This document shows, piece after piece, positions 1 through 9,316 of a DNA stretch of 64,000 nt. The stretch comes from Variovorax sp. KK3 (lineage in GTDB: Bacteria; Pseudomonadota; Gammaproteobacteria; Burkholderiales; Burkholderiaceae_C). The stretch lies in contig NZ_LYVO01000020.1 of NCBI RefSeq assembly GCF_001984055.1, positions 1 to 64,000 of the forward strand, in the 5' to 3' direction. The position numbers and the translations under genes were made by a program. Below the pieces are notes generated by a model. It saw nothing but the letters and a program-made list of their open reading frames with translations. It searched no databases and had not been told where the DNA came from. Each line of letters opens with the position of its first letter. The first letter of the stretch is position 1.

Positions 1-671
1 CATTGGGCGGGCTTGGGCGCGGCAGGCGCAACGCTGGCCGGCGGATTGTTGGGGCGCGAGAAGCTGCGCTCGATGGCCCGCAGCGCCTCGATGCGGTCGC
101 TCAGCTGGTCGATGCGGCGCTGGCTGTCGCGCAACTGCTGCGCCTGGCGGTCGCGGTCGTCCTCGACCCGGCGCTGTTCCTGGTAGCGAGCGGCGAGCAG
201 GCGGGCGAGCGGATGCAGCACCTGCGCGTCGTTCGAGGTGTTGGCGATCACGCGTTGGATGAGCCCCAGCGCGCGCGCGAGGTCCGCCGCCGAGCGGGTC
301 TGCGCCAGGGCCAGCGCCAGCTGCATCTGCGCGACGGGAACGTCGCCGGGCTCGCCCAGGCGGGCGATTTCGGCGCCCAGTTCGTTGCCGCCGAGCGGGC
401 GCACGCGGTCGGCGTACACCAGCAGCGCGGCCACCGGCCCCTGCGTCTGCTGCATGAGGATCCACGCCGGCTGGGTGGCCGGCGCCATCGGTTCGGCCTC
501 GACCGGCTGCACCGGCGGCGGTGCGGGCGGTGGCGGCGGAAGCGGTGCGGGCTGCACGGCCACGGACTCGGCCGGCGGCACGGGCGGTGTGGCGCAGGCG
601 GCAAGCAGCACGGACACGCCGGCGACGGTCAGGGCCAGGGCGGATCTGCGGACGATCGAAGACAGGAACAT
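1..671 (-). CDS. QseG-like outer-membrane lipoprotein (3' end at window edge)
   Basis: Reading the minus strand from the ATG at 671 gives an open frame of about 223 codons that runs to the window edge. The last two bases (TG) may begin a TGA stop, so the gene is nearly complete. The N-terminus is a lipoprotein signal with lipobox LAAC (Cys26), followed by a Pro/Ala/Val-rich linker (about residues 27-60). The C-terminal third is rich in Q, R, D and L and looks like a coiled coil. The gene lies 28 bp after the sensor kinase and in the same direction. In enterobacteria the order glrK-qseG-glrR is known, and QseG is a lipoprotein that works with the GlrK/QseE kinase. I infer the equivalent role here from position and lipobox; sequence identity to QseG was not testable. 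A response regulator gene would be expected just left of the window. Confidence 0.75.
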   Translation of the reverse strand, partial: MFLSSIVRRSALALTVAGVSVLLAACATPPVPPAESVAVQPAPLPPPPPAPPPVQPVEAEPMAPATQPAWILMQQTQGPVAALLVYADRVRPLGGNELGAEIARLGEPGDVPVAQMQLALALAQTRSAADLARALGLIQRVIANTSNDAQVLHPLARLLAARYQEQRRVEDDRDRQAQQLRDSQRRIDQLSDRIEALRAIERSFSRPNNPPASVAPAAPKPAQ

Positions 672-699
672 GGGTCGGATGAATGCGCGTGGAGGGTGG

Positions 700-2127
700 T
701 CAGGCGGAGCGCGGAAGCTCGATGCGAAAGCGCGCACCCGGTCCCTCCGGCAGCAGCGTGATGCGGCCGCCATGAGCTGCAATGTACTCCTGCACGATCG
801 ACAGGCCGATCCCGGTGCCCTTGACCGCGTGTTCGGGCTGGCGTTCGCCGCGGTAGAAGGGCTCGAACACGCGGTCGCGGTCGCCTTCGGCGATGCCGGG
901 CCCGGCGTCCTGGATCTCGATGGCGGCGCGGTCGACCGTGCTCGACACGGTGATGGCGATGGTGCCGCCGCGGGCCGAGTAGCGAATGGCGTTCGACAGC
1001 AAATTGGCCAGAGCGGTGCCCAGCTTCACCGGGTCGACCACCAGCGCGAGCGGCTCGCCCTCGGCGCGCACCGTCAGGCCGTTGGCTTGCCACTGCAGGC
1101 GCTGGGCCTCTATCTGCTCCTCGATCAGCGGCAGGATCGGCGTGCGCTGGCGCCGCAGTTCGCGTGCCTCGAACGCGGCGGCGTTGAAGCGAAGCAGCGC
1201 TTCGATCTGGCCCTGCAGCGCGATCGTGTTCTGGTTGAGGATCTGCGCCACCTCGCGCTGGGCCGGGTTCAAGGCGCCGGTCACGCCGTCTTCCAGCAGC
1301 GAAACGCCTTCGCGCAGCGCGGCCAGCGGGGTCTTGAGCTCATGCGAGACGTGTCGTAGGAAGCGTGCCTTGTCGGCATCGAGTTCCGTCAGCCGCAGCC
1401 GCAGCCATTCGAGCTGCTGCGACACGCGCCGGACGTCGGCCGGGCCCTTGATGTCGATCGGCTCGTCCAGCCTGTTTTCGCCCAGGCCGACGATGGCACG
1501 CTCCAGCCGCTTGAAGGGCCGAGCCAGCCAGATGCCGAAGGCCAGTGCGAGCGCCACCGCCAGCGCGCTGGCCGCCATCACCTCGCGCATCAGGCGGCGC
1601 CGCGCGCTGTCGAGCCGTTGCGCAAGCGCGTTGTTCTGCGTCTCGATCAGGAACTGGGCCTGCTGCGCGATGTTGGTGTTCAGACCGTCGAGATCGCGAA
1701 ACTGCATCGCCATCGAGCTTTCGCGCGCCAGCGAGGTTTCGGGCGCGCCGCTCATCAGGCCTTCGATCAGCGCGAGCTGGGCTCGCCACTGGTCGAGGCC
1801 GACGGAGGGCAGGCCGTTGGCGCCCAGCCGGTCCAGTACCTGGCGCGCGTCGCGCGCGGCGTCTTCGAAGCGCCGGCGCAGCACGCCGTCGTTGAGCACC
1901 AGCGACTGGCGGCCGGCGCGCTCCATGGCGGCGCTGCGCTCCGCCAGCGACTGCGCCGCGCCCGACAGCGTGAGCGCGCGCTCGGCGGCATTGCGGCTCT
2001 GGGCCATCAAGGTGTCGTACTGGAACACCGAGCGCAGCGACACGCCCACCAGCAGCGCGGTGATGAGCAGGAACGCGAACAGCAGCAGTTGCTGGAACGA
2101 GCCGCGCGCCGACTTCAGGCCCGCCAT
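700..2127 (-). CDS. glrK: GlrK/QseE-type membrane sensor histidine kinase
   Basis: 475 residues. A first membrane segment lies at about 12-32 and a second at about 183-202, with a helical periplasmic region between them. HAMP follows, then a dimerisation/phosphoacceptor helix with HELKTPLAALREG (His262) and a HATPase domain carrying the N box (LLSNAIRYS), DAGPGI and GTGIGLSIV. The phosphoacceptor region reads very like GlrK, the kinase of the GlrK-GlrR (QseE-QseF) system that senses envelope stress. The start ATG at 2127 overlaps the miaB stop by one base (TGATG). A longer frame upstream exists but lies inside miaB. The QseG-like lipoprotein follows 28 bp downstream. The partner regulator is not in the window, so the GlrK assignment rests on the H-box and the lipoprotein neighbour. 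Confidence 0.8.
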   Translation of the reverse strand: MAGLKSARGSFQQLLLFAFLLITALLVGVSLRSVFQYDTLMAQSRNAAERALTLSGAAQSLAERSAAMERAGRQSLVLNDGVLRRRFEDAARDARQVLDRLGANGLPSVGLDQWRAQLALIEGLMSGAPETSLARESSMAMQFRDLDGLNTNIAQQAQFLIETQNNALAQRLDSARRRLMREVMAASALAVALALAFGIWLARPFKRLERAIVGLGENRLDEPIDIKGPADVRRVSQQLEWLRLRLTELDADKARFLRHVSHELKTPLAALREGVSLLEDGVTGALNPAQREVAQILNQNTIALQGQIEALLRFNAAAFEARELRRQRTPILPLIEEQIEAQRLQWQANGLTVRAEGEPLALVVDPVKLGTALANLLSNAIRYSARGGTIAITVSSTVDRAAIEIQDAGPGIAEGDRDRVFEPFYRGERQPEHAVKGTGIGLSIVQEYIAAHGGRITLLPEGPGARFRIELPRSA

Positions 2128-3503
2128 CAGGCGGCGGCCCCTGCGGGCTGGGCGATCTGCACCAGCCTCGATTCGGCGGTCGGCACCTCGCCGCGCAGCG
2201 AATAGGCCAGCGAGCGCGTGACGCGCACGTCGATCATCTGCCCGACCAGCCGCGGGTCGCCTTCGAAGTTGACCACCCGATTGCACTCGGTGCGGCCCAT
2301 CAGCTCGCTGGCGTCCTTGCGCGAGCGGCCTTCCACCAGCACCCGCTGCAGCGTGCCGACCCGTTCCTGGCCGAAGCGCTTGACGTTGGCATCGATGGCG
2401 GCCTGCAGCCTCTGCAGGCGCGCCAGCTTGATCGCGTGTGGCGTGTCGTCGTGCAGCTGCGCGGCCGGCGTGCCGGGCCGCGGGCTGAAGATGAAGCTGA
2501 AGCTGTTGTCGAATTCGAGCTCGTCGATCAGCTTCATCATCTTCTCGAAGTCGGCATCGGTCTCGCCCGGAAAGCCGACGATGAAGTCGCTGCTGAGTGC
2601 CAGCCCGGGGCGGATGGCGCGCAGCTTGCGTACCGTGCTCTTGTATTCCATGGCGGTGTAGCCGCGCTTCATCGCCATCAGGATGCGGTCGGCACCATGC
2701 TGCACCGGCAGGTGCAGGTGGCTCACCAGCTGCGGCACGCGGGCGTAGGCCTCGATCAGCCGCGGCGTGAACTCGTTGGGGTGGCTGGTGGTGTAGCGGA
2801 TGCGTTCGATGCCCGGGATCTCGGCGATGTATTCGATCAAGAGCGCGAAGTCGGCGATCTCGGCCGTGTCGCCCATGCGGCCGCGGTACGCATTGACGTT
2901 CTGGCCGAGCAGGGTGACCTCGCGCACGCCCTGGTCGGCCAGGCCCGCCACCTCGACCAGCACGTCGTCGAGCGGGCGGTTGACCTCCTCGCCGCGCGTG
3001 TAGGGCACCACGCAGTAGCTGCAGTATTTGGAGCAGCCTTCCATGATCGACACGAAGGCGGTCGCACCGTCCACGCGCGCCGGCGGCAGGTGGTCGAATT
3101 TCTCGATCTCAGGGAAGCTGATGTCGACCTGCGGCTGCCCGGCGCGCTCGCGCGCGTGCAGCATCTCGGGCAGGCGGTGCAGGGTCTGCGGGCCGAACAC
3201 CACGTCGACGTAGGGTGCGCGCGCGATGATGGCCGCGCCCTCTTGACTGGCCACGCAGCCGCCCACGCCGATCTTCACGCCGCGCGCCTTCAGGTGCTTG
3301 ACGCGGCCCAGGTCGGAGAACACCTTCTCCTGCGCCTTCTCGCGCACGGAGCAGGTGTTGAAGAGGATCAGGTCGGCTTCTTCCACGTCGGTGGTGAGCT
3401 CGTAGCCGTCGGCGGCGCGCAGGACGTCGGCCATCTTGTCCGAGTCGTACTCGTTCATCTGGCAGCCGAAGGTCTTGATGAAGGCTTTTTTGGGGGTGGT
3501 CAT
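2127..3503 (-). CDS. miaB: tRNA-2-methylthio-N6-dimethylallyladenosine synthase MiaB
   Basis: 458 residues, normal length for MiaB, the radical-SAM enzyme that methylthiolates i6A37 of tRNAs. The UPF0004 domain has its three cluster cysteines (Cys14, Cys51, Cys83). The radical-SAM domain has CxxxCxxC (Cys157, Cys161, Cys164), and a TRAM domain closes the protein. The start is the ATG at 3503, giving [17 protein letters not shown], which matches the usual MiaB beginning. The frame stays open upstream to 4049 but without related sequence. The stop overlaps the kinase start, so the two are translationally coupled. Confidence 0.97.
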   Translation of the reverse strand: MTTPKKAFIKTFGCQMNEYDSDKMADVLRAADGYELTTDVEEADLILFNTCSVREKAQEKVFSDLGRVKHLKARGVKIGVGGCVASQEGAAIIARAPYVDVVFGPQTLHRLPEMLHARERAGQPQVDISFPEIEKFDHLPPARVDGATAFVSIMEGCSKYCSYCVVPYTRGEEVNRPLDDVLVEVAGLADQGVREVTLLGQNVNAYRGRMGDTAEIADFALLIEYIAEIPGIERIRYTTSHPNEFTPRLIEAYARVPQLVSHLHLPVQHGADRILMAMKRGYTAMEYKSTVRKLRAIRPGLALSSDFIVGFPGETDADFEKMMKLIDELEFDNSFSFIFSPRPGTPAAQLHDDTPHAIKLARLQRLQAAIDANVKRFGQERVGTLQRVLVEGRSRKDASELMGRTECNRVVNFEGDPRLVGQMIDVRVTRSLAYSLRGEVPTAESRLVQIAQPAGAAA

Positions 3504-3562
3504 CGAAATTTCCCGTGAATGTGTTGCGCCATCGCGCGACACCGCGCAACTGGCTGCGCCAG

Positions 3563-3598
3563 GCCGCTGGTGTCGCCCCCGGCGAGGGGGTTGGCGGC
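3563..3598. repeat. GC-rich intergenic nested hairpin
   Basis: In the 128-bp gap between miaB and the exported-protein gene there is a perfect 5-bp stem CCCCC/GGGGG (3576-3580 and 3586-3590, loop GGCGA). It is enclosed by a second stem GCCGC/GCGGC (3563-3567 and 3594-3598). The surrounding wording resembles a dispersed intergenic element I associate with Comamonadaceae genomes. I saw no second copy in this window, so the repeat status is inference. It could also act as a transcription end for the minus-strand gene upstream. Confidence 0.35.
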
Positions 3599-3631
3599 TG
3601 CGCGAAGTGAGCGAGCCTGGGGCTGAGCCAG

Positions 3632-4105
3632 TTACTGGCCGTAGCGCGGAAGTTGGTCGAACGGCGTCTTGCCGTCGTCGCGTGGGCCGGTGTCGGCCAC
3701 GAAGGGCCAGAAGTTCAGCAGGGGCTTGTCGGCACTCGCCCGCTTGGCCCGCGCCTCGTCGGGCGTGAGGATCCATATCTCGTTGACCTGGCCGGCGGGG
3801 TCGCGCCGGTAGTTCACCAGCAGGTTCTGGCCGGTCAGGTTGGCCGGCACCACCAGCATGTTCTGTGCGCTGCGGATGCGCACGCCGGGCGCCAGGCGCT
3901 CGGGCTGGCCGTCGAGCTGGATTTCGGGCGAGTTCACGACCATAAAGCGGCCGCGCAGCGTGTTCTGGGGAAAGTTGCGGCCGCCGAGCGCGGCTTCGTT
4001 CTGCGTCTGAATAGGCTCTTGCGCCGCAGCCGGCGCGAGCACGGCGCACAATGCTACGAAAACGAGAGCATTCCAGGAAGGTTTGCAGCGGTTCATGGTG
4101 TTCAT
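3632..4105 (-). CDS. Exported protein of unknown function
   Basis: 157 residues with a clear signal peptide (hydrophobic stretch at about 12-28, likely cleavage after an AAA motif before QEP). The mature part contains [11 protein letters not shown], a segment reading [15 protein letters not shown], and [18 protein letters not shown]. It may be a small periplasmic beta-rich domain. I do not recognise a named function. The first ATG (4105) was taken; a second in-frame ATG at 4096 is equally possible, since neither has a strong ribosome site. It lies divergent from the RND efflux genes and 128 bp upstream of miaB. Confidence 0.7.
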   Translation of the reverse strand: MNTMNRCKPSWNALVFVALCAVLAPAAAQEPIQTQNEAALGGRNFPQNTLRGRFMVVNSPEIQLDGQPERLAPGVRIRSAQNMLVVPANLTGQNLLVNYRRDPAGQVNEIWILTPDEARAKRASADKPLLNFWPFVADTGPRDDGKTPFDQLPRYGQ

Positions 4106-4315
4106 CCAGAGGCTGTGGGGTGGGCGCGATTCTATCGGTCGCCCTCGCCGACGCCGGCCTTCGAACGACGCAGCTGTGCGTTCCTTCATGGCCGCTTTAC
4201 TTAACTTTACGGCGGTGATAGACGCGGGCCCCACACCACTGCTCCAATAGCCAATGTCAGGCAAAAGTGCGCCTCGCAGAGCTGCGGACGCCTTTCTACC
4301 CATACCAAAGCGTTC

Positions 4316-5569
4316 ATGAACAAGAAACTCGTCCTTGCCCTCGCGGGTGTGATCGTCCTGGCCGCGGCCGGCGCCTGGAAATGGTCCGGCAGCCGCACGC
4401 AAAGCGCCGCGGCCGGCGGGGCACCCGTGGCTTCCGGCAAGAACGCCGTACCGGCCGCCGGTGGCGGTGCGCCGGCCCTGGTCACGCTGGCCTCGGCGCA
4501 GAAGCAGGACGTGCCGGTCACGGTGCAGGTCAACGGCAGTGTCGTCTCCCTCAACAGCGTCGAGCTGCGGCCGCAAGTGACCAACACCGTGCGCGAAGTC
4601 CACGTGAAGGAAGGCCAGTTCGTCAAGCAGGGCCAGCTGCTCTTCAGCCTCGACGACCGACCGGACCAGGCCAATCTGGCCAAGGCCCGCGCCCAGCAGC
4701 AGAAGGACGAGGCCACCATGGCCGACCTGGAGCGCCAGTACCGGCGTAGCCAGGAGCTGGTGGCGCAGAACTTCATCGCCAAGGCCGCTGCCGACGCCAC
4801 CCTGTCGCAGCTCGAAGCGCAGCGCGCCGCCGTGGCCGCCGACAAGGCCGCGGTGCAGTCGGCTCAGGTGGCGCTGGGCTACGCCACGCTGCGCGCACCC
4901 ATCGCGGGCCGCATCGGCGCCGTCAATATCTACCCGGGCACGCTGGTGCAGCCCACCCTCACGCTGGTGACCATCACCCAGCTCGACCCGATCGCCGTGA
5001 GCTTCCCGGTGCCCGAAGGCCGACTGCAGGACCTGCTGGCCGCCGCCCGCGACCGCACGCCGGTCGAGGCCCTGGTGCCCGGCCGCCGCACGCCGGTGAA
5101 GGGCACGCTCAACTTCGTCGACAACACCGTCGATCCGCTGATCGGCACGGTGCGCGCCAAGGCCGTGTTCGACAACGCCGATCAGGGCCTGTGGCCCGGC
5201 CAGTTCGTCGAAACGCGCGTCACCGTGCGCACGCTGGAAGGCGCCACCGTCGTCCCGGCGGCCGCGATCATGATGCTGTCCGAGGGCAGCACGGTGTACG
5301 TGGTCGATGCCGAGCGCAAGGCGACCCGCCGCAAGATCCAGGTGCTGCACAACTTCGGCACCCAGGCCGCCGTGCGCGGCGTCGAGCCTGGCGAGCAGCT
5401 GGTCATCGAGGGCAAACAGAACGTGCGCCCCGGCGGCAAGGTGCGGCTCGACACCTCCGCCACGCAGCCGCCACCGCGCCCGGCCGGTTCGCCCGAGACG
5501 ACGCCCGGCAGCGCGGCCTCTGCGGAGCCGGTCAAGCAGGCCGTGATCGCGGAGCGGGAGCGCACATGA
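4316..5569 (+). CDS. RND efflux periplasmic adaptor subunit (HlyD/MdtA type)
   Basis: 417 residues. An N-terminal hydrophobic anchor or signal (about 4-20) is followed by a lipoyl half-motif, a helical hairpin rich in A, Q, K and E (about 120-185), the second lipoyl half (TLRAPIAGRIGAVNIYPGTLV), and a beta-barrel and membrane-proximal region. This is the standard order for membrane-fusion proteins of tripartite RND pumps. The C-terminal tail is Pro/Ala-rich. It overlaps the pump gene by ATGA at 5566-5569, so the two are coupled. A substrate cannot be read from the sequence. Confidence 0.95.
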   Translation: MNKKLVLALAGVIVLAAAGAWKWSGSRTQSAAAGGAPVASGKNAVPAAGGGAPALVTLASAQKQDVPVTVQVNGSVVSLNSVELRPQVTNTVREVHVKEGQFVKQGQLLFSLDDRPDQANLAKARAQQQKDEATMADLERQYRRSQELVAQNFIAKAAADATLSQLEAQRAAVAADKAAVQSAQVALGYATLRAPIAGRIGAVNIYPGTLVQPTLTLVTITQLDPIAVSFPVPEGRLQDLLAAARDRTPVEALVPGRRTPVKGTLNFVDNTVDPLIGTVRAKAVFDNADQGLWPGQFVETRVTVRTLEGATVVPAAAIMMLSEGSTVYVVDAERKATRRKIQVLHNFGTQAAVRGVEPGEQLVIEGKQNVRPGGKVRLDTSATQPPPRPAGSPETTPGSAASAEPVKQAVIAERERT

Positions 5570-8500
5570 ACATTTCAGAGCTCTGCATCCGTCGTCCCGC
5601 GATGACGGTGCTGCTCTCGGCCGCAGCGGTAGTGGCCGGCATCTTCGCCTACTTCCAGATACCCGTCGCCGCACTGCCCAGCTACAACACGCCGGTCATC
5701 AACGTCAACGCGCAGCTGCCGGGCGCCAGCCCGGACACCATGGCCTCATCGGTCGCGCTGCCGCTCGAAAAGCAGTTTTCCACCATCCCCGGGCTGCAGA
5801 CCATCAGCTCGACCAACACCCAGGGCGTGAGCTCGATCACGCTCGAGTTCGTGAGCAGCCGCGACATCGACGCGGCCGCGGTCGACGTGCAGGCCGCGCT
5901 GCTGCGGGCCCAGCGCCAGCTACCGGTCGAGCTGACGCAGATGCCCTCGTACCGCAAGGTCAACCCGGCCGATGCGCCGGTGCTCTTCATCTCGATGGTC
6001 TCGCCCTCGATGAACCCGGCCGAGCTCAACGACTATGCCGAGAACCTGGTGTCGCCCACGCTCTCGACCATCGACGGCGTGGCCCAGGTCGCGGTGTACG
6101 GCCGCAAGGCCTTCGCGGTGCGCATCAAGGCCGATGCCGACCTGCTCAACGCCCGCAGCATCACGCTCGACGAGCTGGCCAACGCGGTGCGGCTGGCCAA
6201 CGCCAACACGCCCGTGGGCGTGCTCGACGGCCCGCGCCAGACGCTCACCATCCAGGCCAACGAGCAGATGCTGCGCGCCGCCGACTTCGCCAAGGTGATC
6301 GTCGGGCAGCGCAACGGCTCACCGGTGCGGCTGGACGAGGTCGCCACCATCGAAGACAGCTTCGAGTCGGTCAAGACTGCCAGCACCTTCAACGGCCAGA
6401 ACTCCATTTCGCTGGCCGTGCTGCGCCAGCCCAATGCCAACACCGTGCAGGTGGTCGACGCGGTGCGCGCCCTGATGCCCCGCTTCCGCGAGGAGCTGCC
6501 GCAGTCGGTCGAGATCAACGTCACCAACGACCGCTCCATCTCGATCCGCGAAGCGGTGCACGACGTGCAGCTCACGCTGCTGGGCACGGTGCTGCTGGTG
6601 GTGCTGGTCATCTTCCTGTTCCTGCACCGCGTGGTCGCCACGCTGATTCCGGCGGCCACCATTCCGATCTCGCTGATCGGTGCCGTGGCGCTGCTCTACG
6701 CCTTCGACTACAGCCTGGACAACGTGTCGTTGCTGGGCATCACGCTCGCGGTGGGACTGGTGGTGGACGATGCCATCGTGGTGCTCGAAAACATCATGCG
6801 CTACGTCGAGCGCGGCATGGAGCCCATGGCCGCCGCCCTGCGCGGCGCGCGCGAGGTGGGCTTCACCATCATTTCGATCTCGATCTCGCTGGTAGCCGTG
6901 TTCATCCCGGTCTTCTTCATGCCGGGCGTCATCGGCCTGCTCTTCCACGAATTCGCGGTGGTGGTGGGCCTGGCGGTGATGGTCTCGGCCGTGGTCTCGC
7001 TCACGCTGGTGCCGATGCTGGCCAGCCGACTGCTGCGCCACCAGCCGCGCGAAGGCGGCGTGGTGGTCGAGGACGACGAGGACGAGCACCATCCCGAGCC
7101 CGGCACCGCCATCGGCCGCGCCTTCGAGCGCGGCTACCGCTGGGTGCACGCCACTTACCTGAGCACGCTCGACTGGACCCTGCGCCACCGCAAGGTGATG
7201 CTGGGCGTCGCCGCTGCCACCTTCGCGGCCACGGCCTGGATGTTCGCGACCATCCCGAAGGGCTTCTTCCCCGAAGAGGACATCGGCCAGATCCAGATCA
7301 CGACCGAGGCCGCCGAAGACATCTCGTTCCCCGCCATGAAGGCGCTGCAGGACCGCGTGTCCGACGCGCTGCAGGCCGACCCCAGCGTGGCCTACGTCAA
7401 CTCCTTCATCGGTGTCGGCGGTCCCACCGCCACGCAGAATGCCGGTCGCCTGTTCGCCGTGCTCAAGCCGCGCGGCGAGCGCCCGGCCATGCCGCAGGTG
7501 CTGGAGCAACTGCGTAAGCGCTTCCGCGAAATCCCCGGCGTCGCGGTCTACATGCAGCCGGTGCAGAACCTGCGCCTGGGCGGCCGCCAGAGCAAGGCGC
7601 GCTTCCAGTACACGCTGCAGAGCGTGAACGCCGGCGCGCTCAACGAGTGGGCCGACAAGCTGATGGAGCGCATGCGCGCCGACCCGGCCTTCCGCGACGT
7701 GACCAGCGACTCGCAGAACCGCGGCCTGCAGGCCACCCTGCAGATCGACCGCGACAAGGCCGGCGTGCTCGGCGTCGCCGTGGGCGACCTGCGCACCGCG
7801 CTCTACAACGCCTATGGCGACCGCCAGATCGGCAGCATCTACGCGCCCAGCAACACCTACCAGGTGATCCTCTCGGCGGCCGACGACGACCGCCAGTTCG
7901 AGGAAGACATGTCGCGCCTGTCGGTGCGCAACAAGGCCGGCCAGCTGGTGCCGCTGTCGGCCTTCTCCACCGTCAAGCGAACGGTCGGCCCGACCTCGGT
8001 CAACCACCAGGGGCAGCTGCAGGCGGTGACGGTGTCGTTCAACCTGGCGCCCGAAGTGCCCCTGGGCAACGCCACCGGCAAGATCGACCAGTTCAAGAGC
8101 GAGCTGAAGATCCCGCAGTCGATCATCACCAGCTACGGCGGCGACGCGGCCGTGTTCCAGAGTTCGCAGTCCAGCCAGGCCGTGCTGCTGGTGCTGGCGG
8201 TGCTGGTCATCTACGTGCTGCTGGGCGTGCTGTACGAAAGCTACATCCATCCGCTCACCATCCTGGCCGGCCTGCCATCGGCGGCGGTGGGCGCGTTGCT
8301 CTCGCTCAAGCTTTTCGGCTTCGACCTGACGCTGATCGCGACCATCGGCATCCTGCTCCTGATCGGCATCGTCAAGAAGAACGCGATCATGATGATCGAC
8401 TTCGCGCTGGAGGCGCAGCGCTCCCAGGGCATGGAGCCGCAGGCCGCCATCCGCGAGGCCTGCCGGCTGCGCTTTCGTCCGATCCTGATGACCACGCTGG

Positions 8501-8730
8501 CCGCGCTGATGGGCGCGCTGCCGCTCGCGCTGGGCCTGGGCGCCGGTGCCGAGCTGCGCCAGCCGCTGGGCGTGGCGGTGGTCGGCGGGCTGATTTTCTC
8601 GCAGGTCATTACCCTCTACATCACGCCGGCCATCTACCTGGCGCTCGACCGCTACAGTGGCAGCGGGCCGATGCAGGAGCTGCCGGGCGAAGCGGGCGCA
8701 CAGCAGCAGCCGGCAGGCCACGCGGCCTGA
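5566..8730 (+). CDS. RND multidrug efflux permease (inner-membrane pump)
   Basis: 1054 residues, the normal size of HAE1-family RND pumps. It begins MNISELCIRRP, as MdtB/MuxB-type pumps do. The fourth transmembrane helix has the paired aspartates of proton relay (GLVVDDAIVVLEN), and the tenth has the conserved lysine region (GIVKKNAIMMIDFA). Two large periplasmic loops are present. An acidic insert (EDDEDEHHPEPG) lies in the cytoplasmic loop near residue 505. No outer-membrane factor gene follows: the next gene is on the other strand, so a TolC-type channel encoded elsewhere is presumably used. Confidence 0.96.
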   Translation: MNISELCIRRPAMTVLLSAAAVVAGIFAYFQIPVAALPSYNTPVINVNAQLPGASPDTMASSVALPLEKQFSTIPGLQTISSTNTQGVSSITLEFVSSRDIDAAAVDVQAALLRAQRQLPVELTQMPSYRKVNPADAPVLFISMVSPSMNPAELNDYAENLVSPTLSTIDGVAQVAVYGRKAFAVRIKADADLLNARSITLDELANAVRLANANTPVGVLDGPRQTLTIQANEQMLRAADFAKVIVGQRNGSPVRLDEVATIEDSFESVKTASTFNGQNSISLAVLRQPNANTVQVVDAVRALMPRFREELPQSVEINVTNDRSISIREAVHDVQLTLLGTVLLVVLVIFLFLHRVVATLIPAATIPISLIGAVALLYAFDYSLDNVSLLGITLAVGLVVDDAIVVLENIMRYVERGMEPMAAALRGAREVGFTIISISISLVAVFIPVFFMPGVIGLLFHEFAVVVGLAVMVSAVVSLTLVPMLASRLLRHQPREGGVVVEDDEDEHHPEPGTAIGRAFERGYRWVHATYLSTLDWTLRHRKVMLGVAAATFAATAWMFATIPKGFFPEEDIGQIQITTEAAEDISFPAMKALQDRVSDALQADPSVAYVNSFIGVGGPTATQNAGRLFAVLKPRGERPAMPQVLEQLRKRFREIPGVAVYMQPVQNLRLGGRQSKARFQYTLQSVNAGALNEWADKLMERMRADPAFRDVTSDSQNRGLQATLQIDRDKAGVLGVAVGDLRTALYNAYGDRQIGSIYAPSNTYQVILSAADDDRQFEEDMSRLSVRNKAGQLVPLSAFSTVKRTVGPTSVNHQGQLQAVTVSFNLAPEVPLGNATGKIDQFKSELKIPQSIITSYGGDAAVFQSSQSSQAVLLVLAVLVIYVLLGVLYESYIHPLTILAGLPSAAVGALLSLKLFGFDLTLIATIGILLLIGIVKKNAIMMIDFALEAQRSQGMEPQAAIREACRLRFRPILMTTLAALMGALPLALGLGAGAELRQPLGVAVVGGLIFSQVITLYITPAIYLALDRYSGSGPMQELPGEAGAQQQPAGHAA

Positions 8731-8751
8731 TCCGCGCCGGCCCGCCCGGGC

Positions 8752-9195
8752 TTACTTGGCGAACAGCTGGCCGATGTCGCCGAAGGCCTTGATCTCCAGC
8801 GCGTTGCCCGAGGGGTCCATGAAGAACATCGTGGCCTGCTCGCCCGGCTCGCCCTTGAAGCGGATGTAGGGCTCGATCACGAACTTCGTGCCGGCCGCCT
8901 TCAGCCGGCTCGCCATCGCATCCCAGTCGGCCATCGGCAGCACGATGCCGAAATGCCGTACGGGCACGCCGTGGCCGTCCACCGCATTCAGCGCTGTCGT
9001 GCCCGTCTCGCCGGGCGCCAGGTGGGCGACGATCTGGTGGCCATAGAAATTGAAGTCGATCCACTCGTTCGAGCTCCGGCCTTCAGGGCAGCCCAGCAGT
9101 TCGCCGTAGAACTGGCGGGCGGCGGCCAGGTCGTGCACCGGAAAGGCCAGGTGGAAGGGAGAGAGCAGGGCGGGGTTGGTGGTGGGGGCGTTCAT
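8752..9195 (-). CDS. VOC (glyoxalase/bleomycin-resistance fold) family protein
   Basis: 147 residues from the ATG at 9195 (MNAPTTNP). A TTG start 30 bases upstream is possible but less likely. It has a two-module betaalphabetabetabeta fold, starting [20 protein letters not shown] and ending [15 protein letters not shown], typical of single-chain VOC proteins with metal-ligand positions His and Glu. The family includes isomerases, dioxygenases and resistance proteins; the substrate is not readable. It is divergent from the LysR gene, which may regulate it. Confidence 0.88.
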   Translation of the reverse strand: MNAPTTNPALLSPFHLAFPVHDLAAARQFYGELLGCPEGRSSNEWIDFNFYGHQIVAHLAPGETGTTALNAVDGHGVPVRHFGIVLPMADWDAMASRLKAAGTKFVIEPYIRFKGEPGEQATMFFMDPSGNALEIKAFGDIGQLFAK

Positions 9196-9316
9196 CGCAG
9201 GGGCAGAGAAAAGAACAAGAGACAAGCAGAAAAGAAACGGGAGCCCCGATCGTAGGCCTGGATCAGAAAAAGAAAAATCAATACATTTTTGAGCCCAGCA
9301 TCAAGAGAATTTGTGA

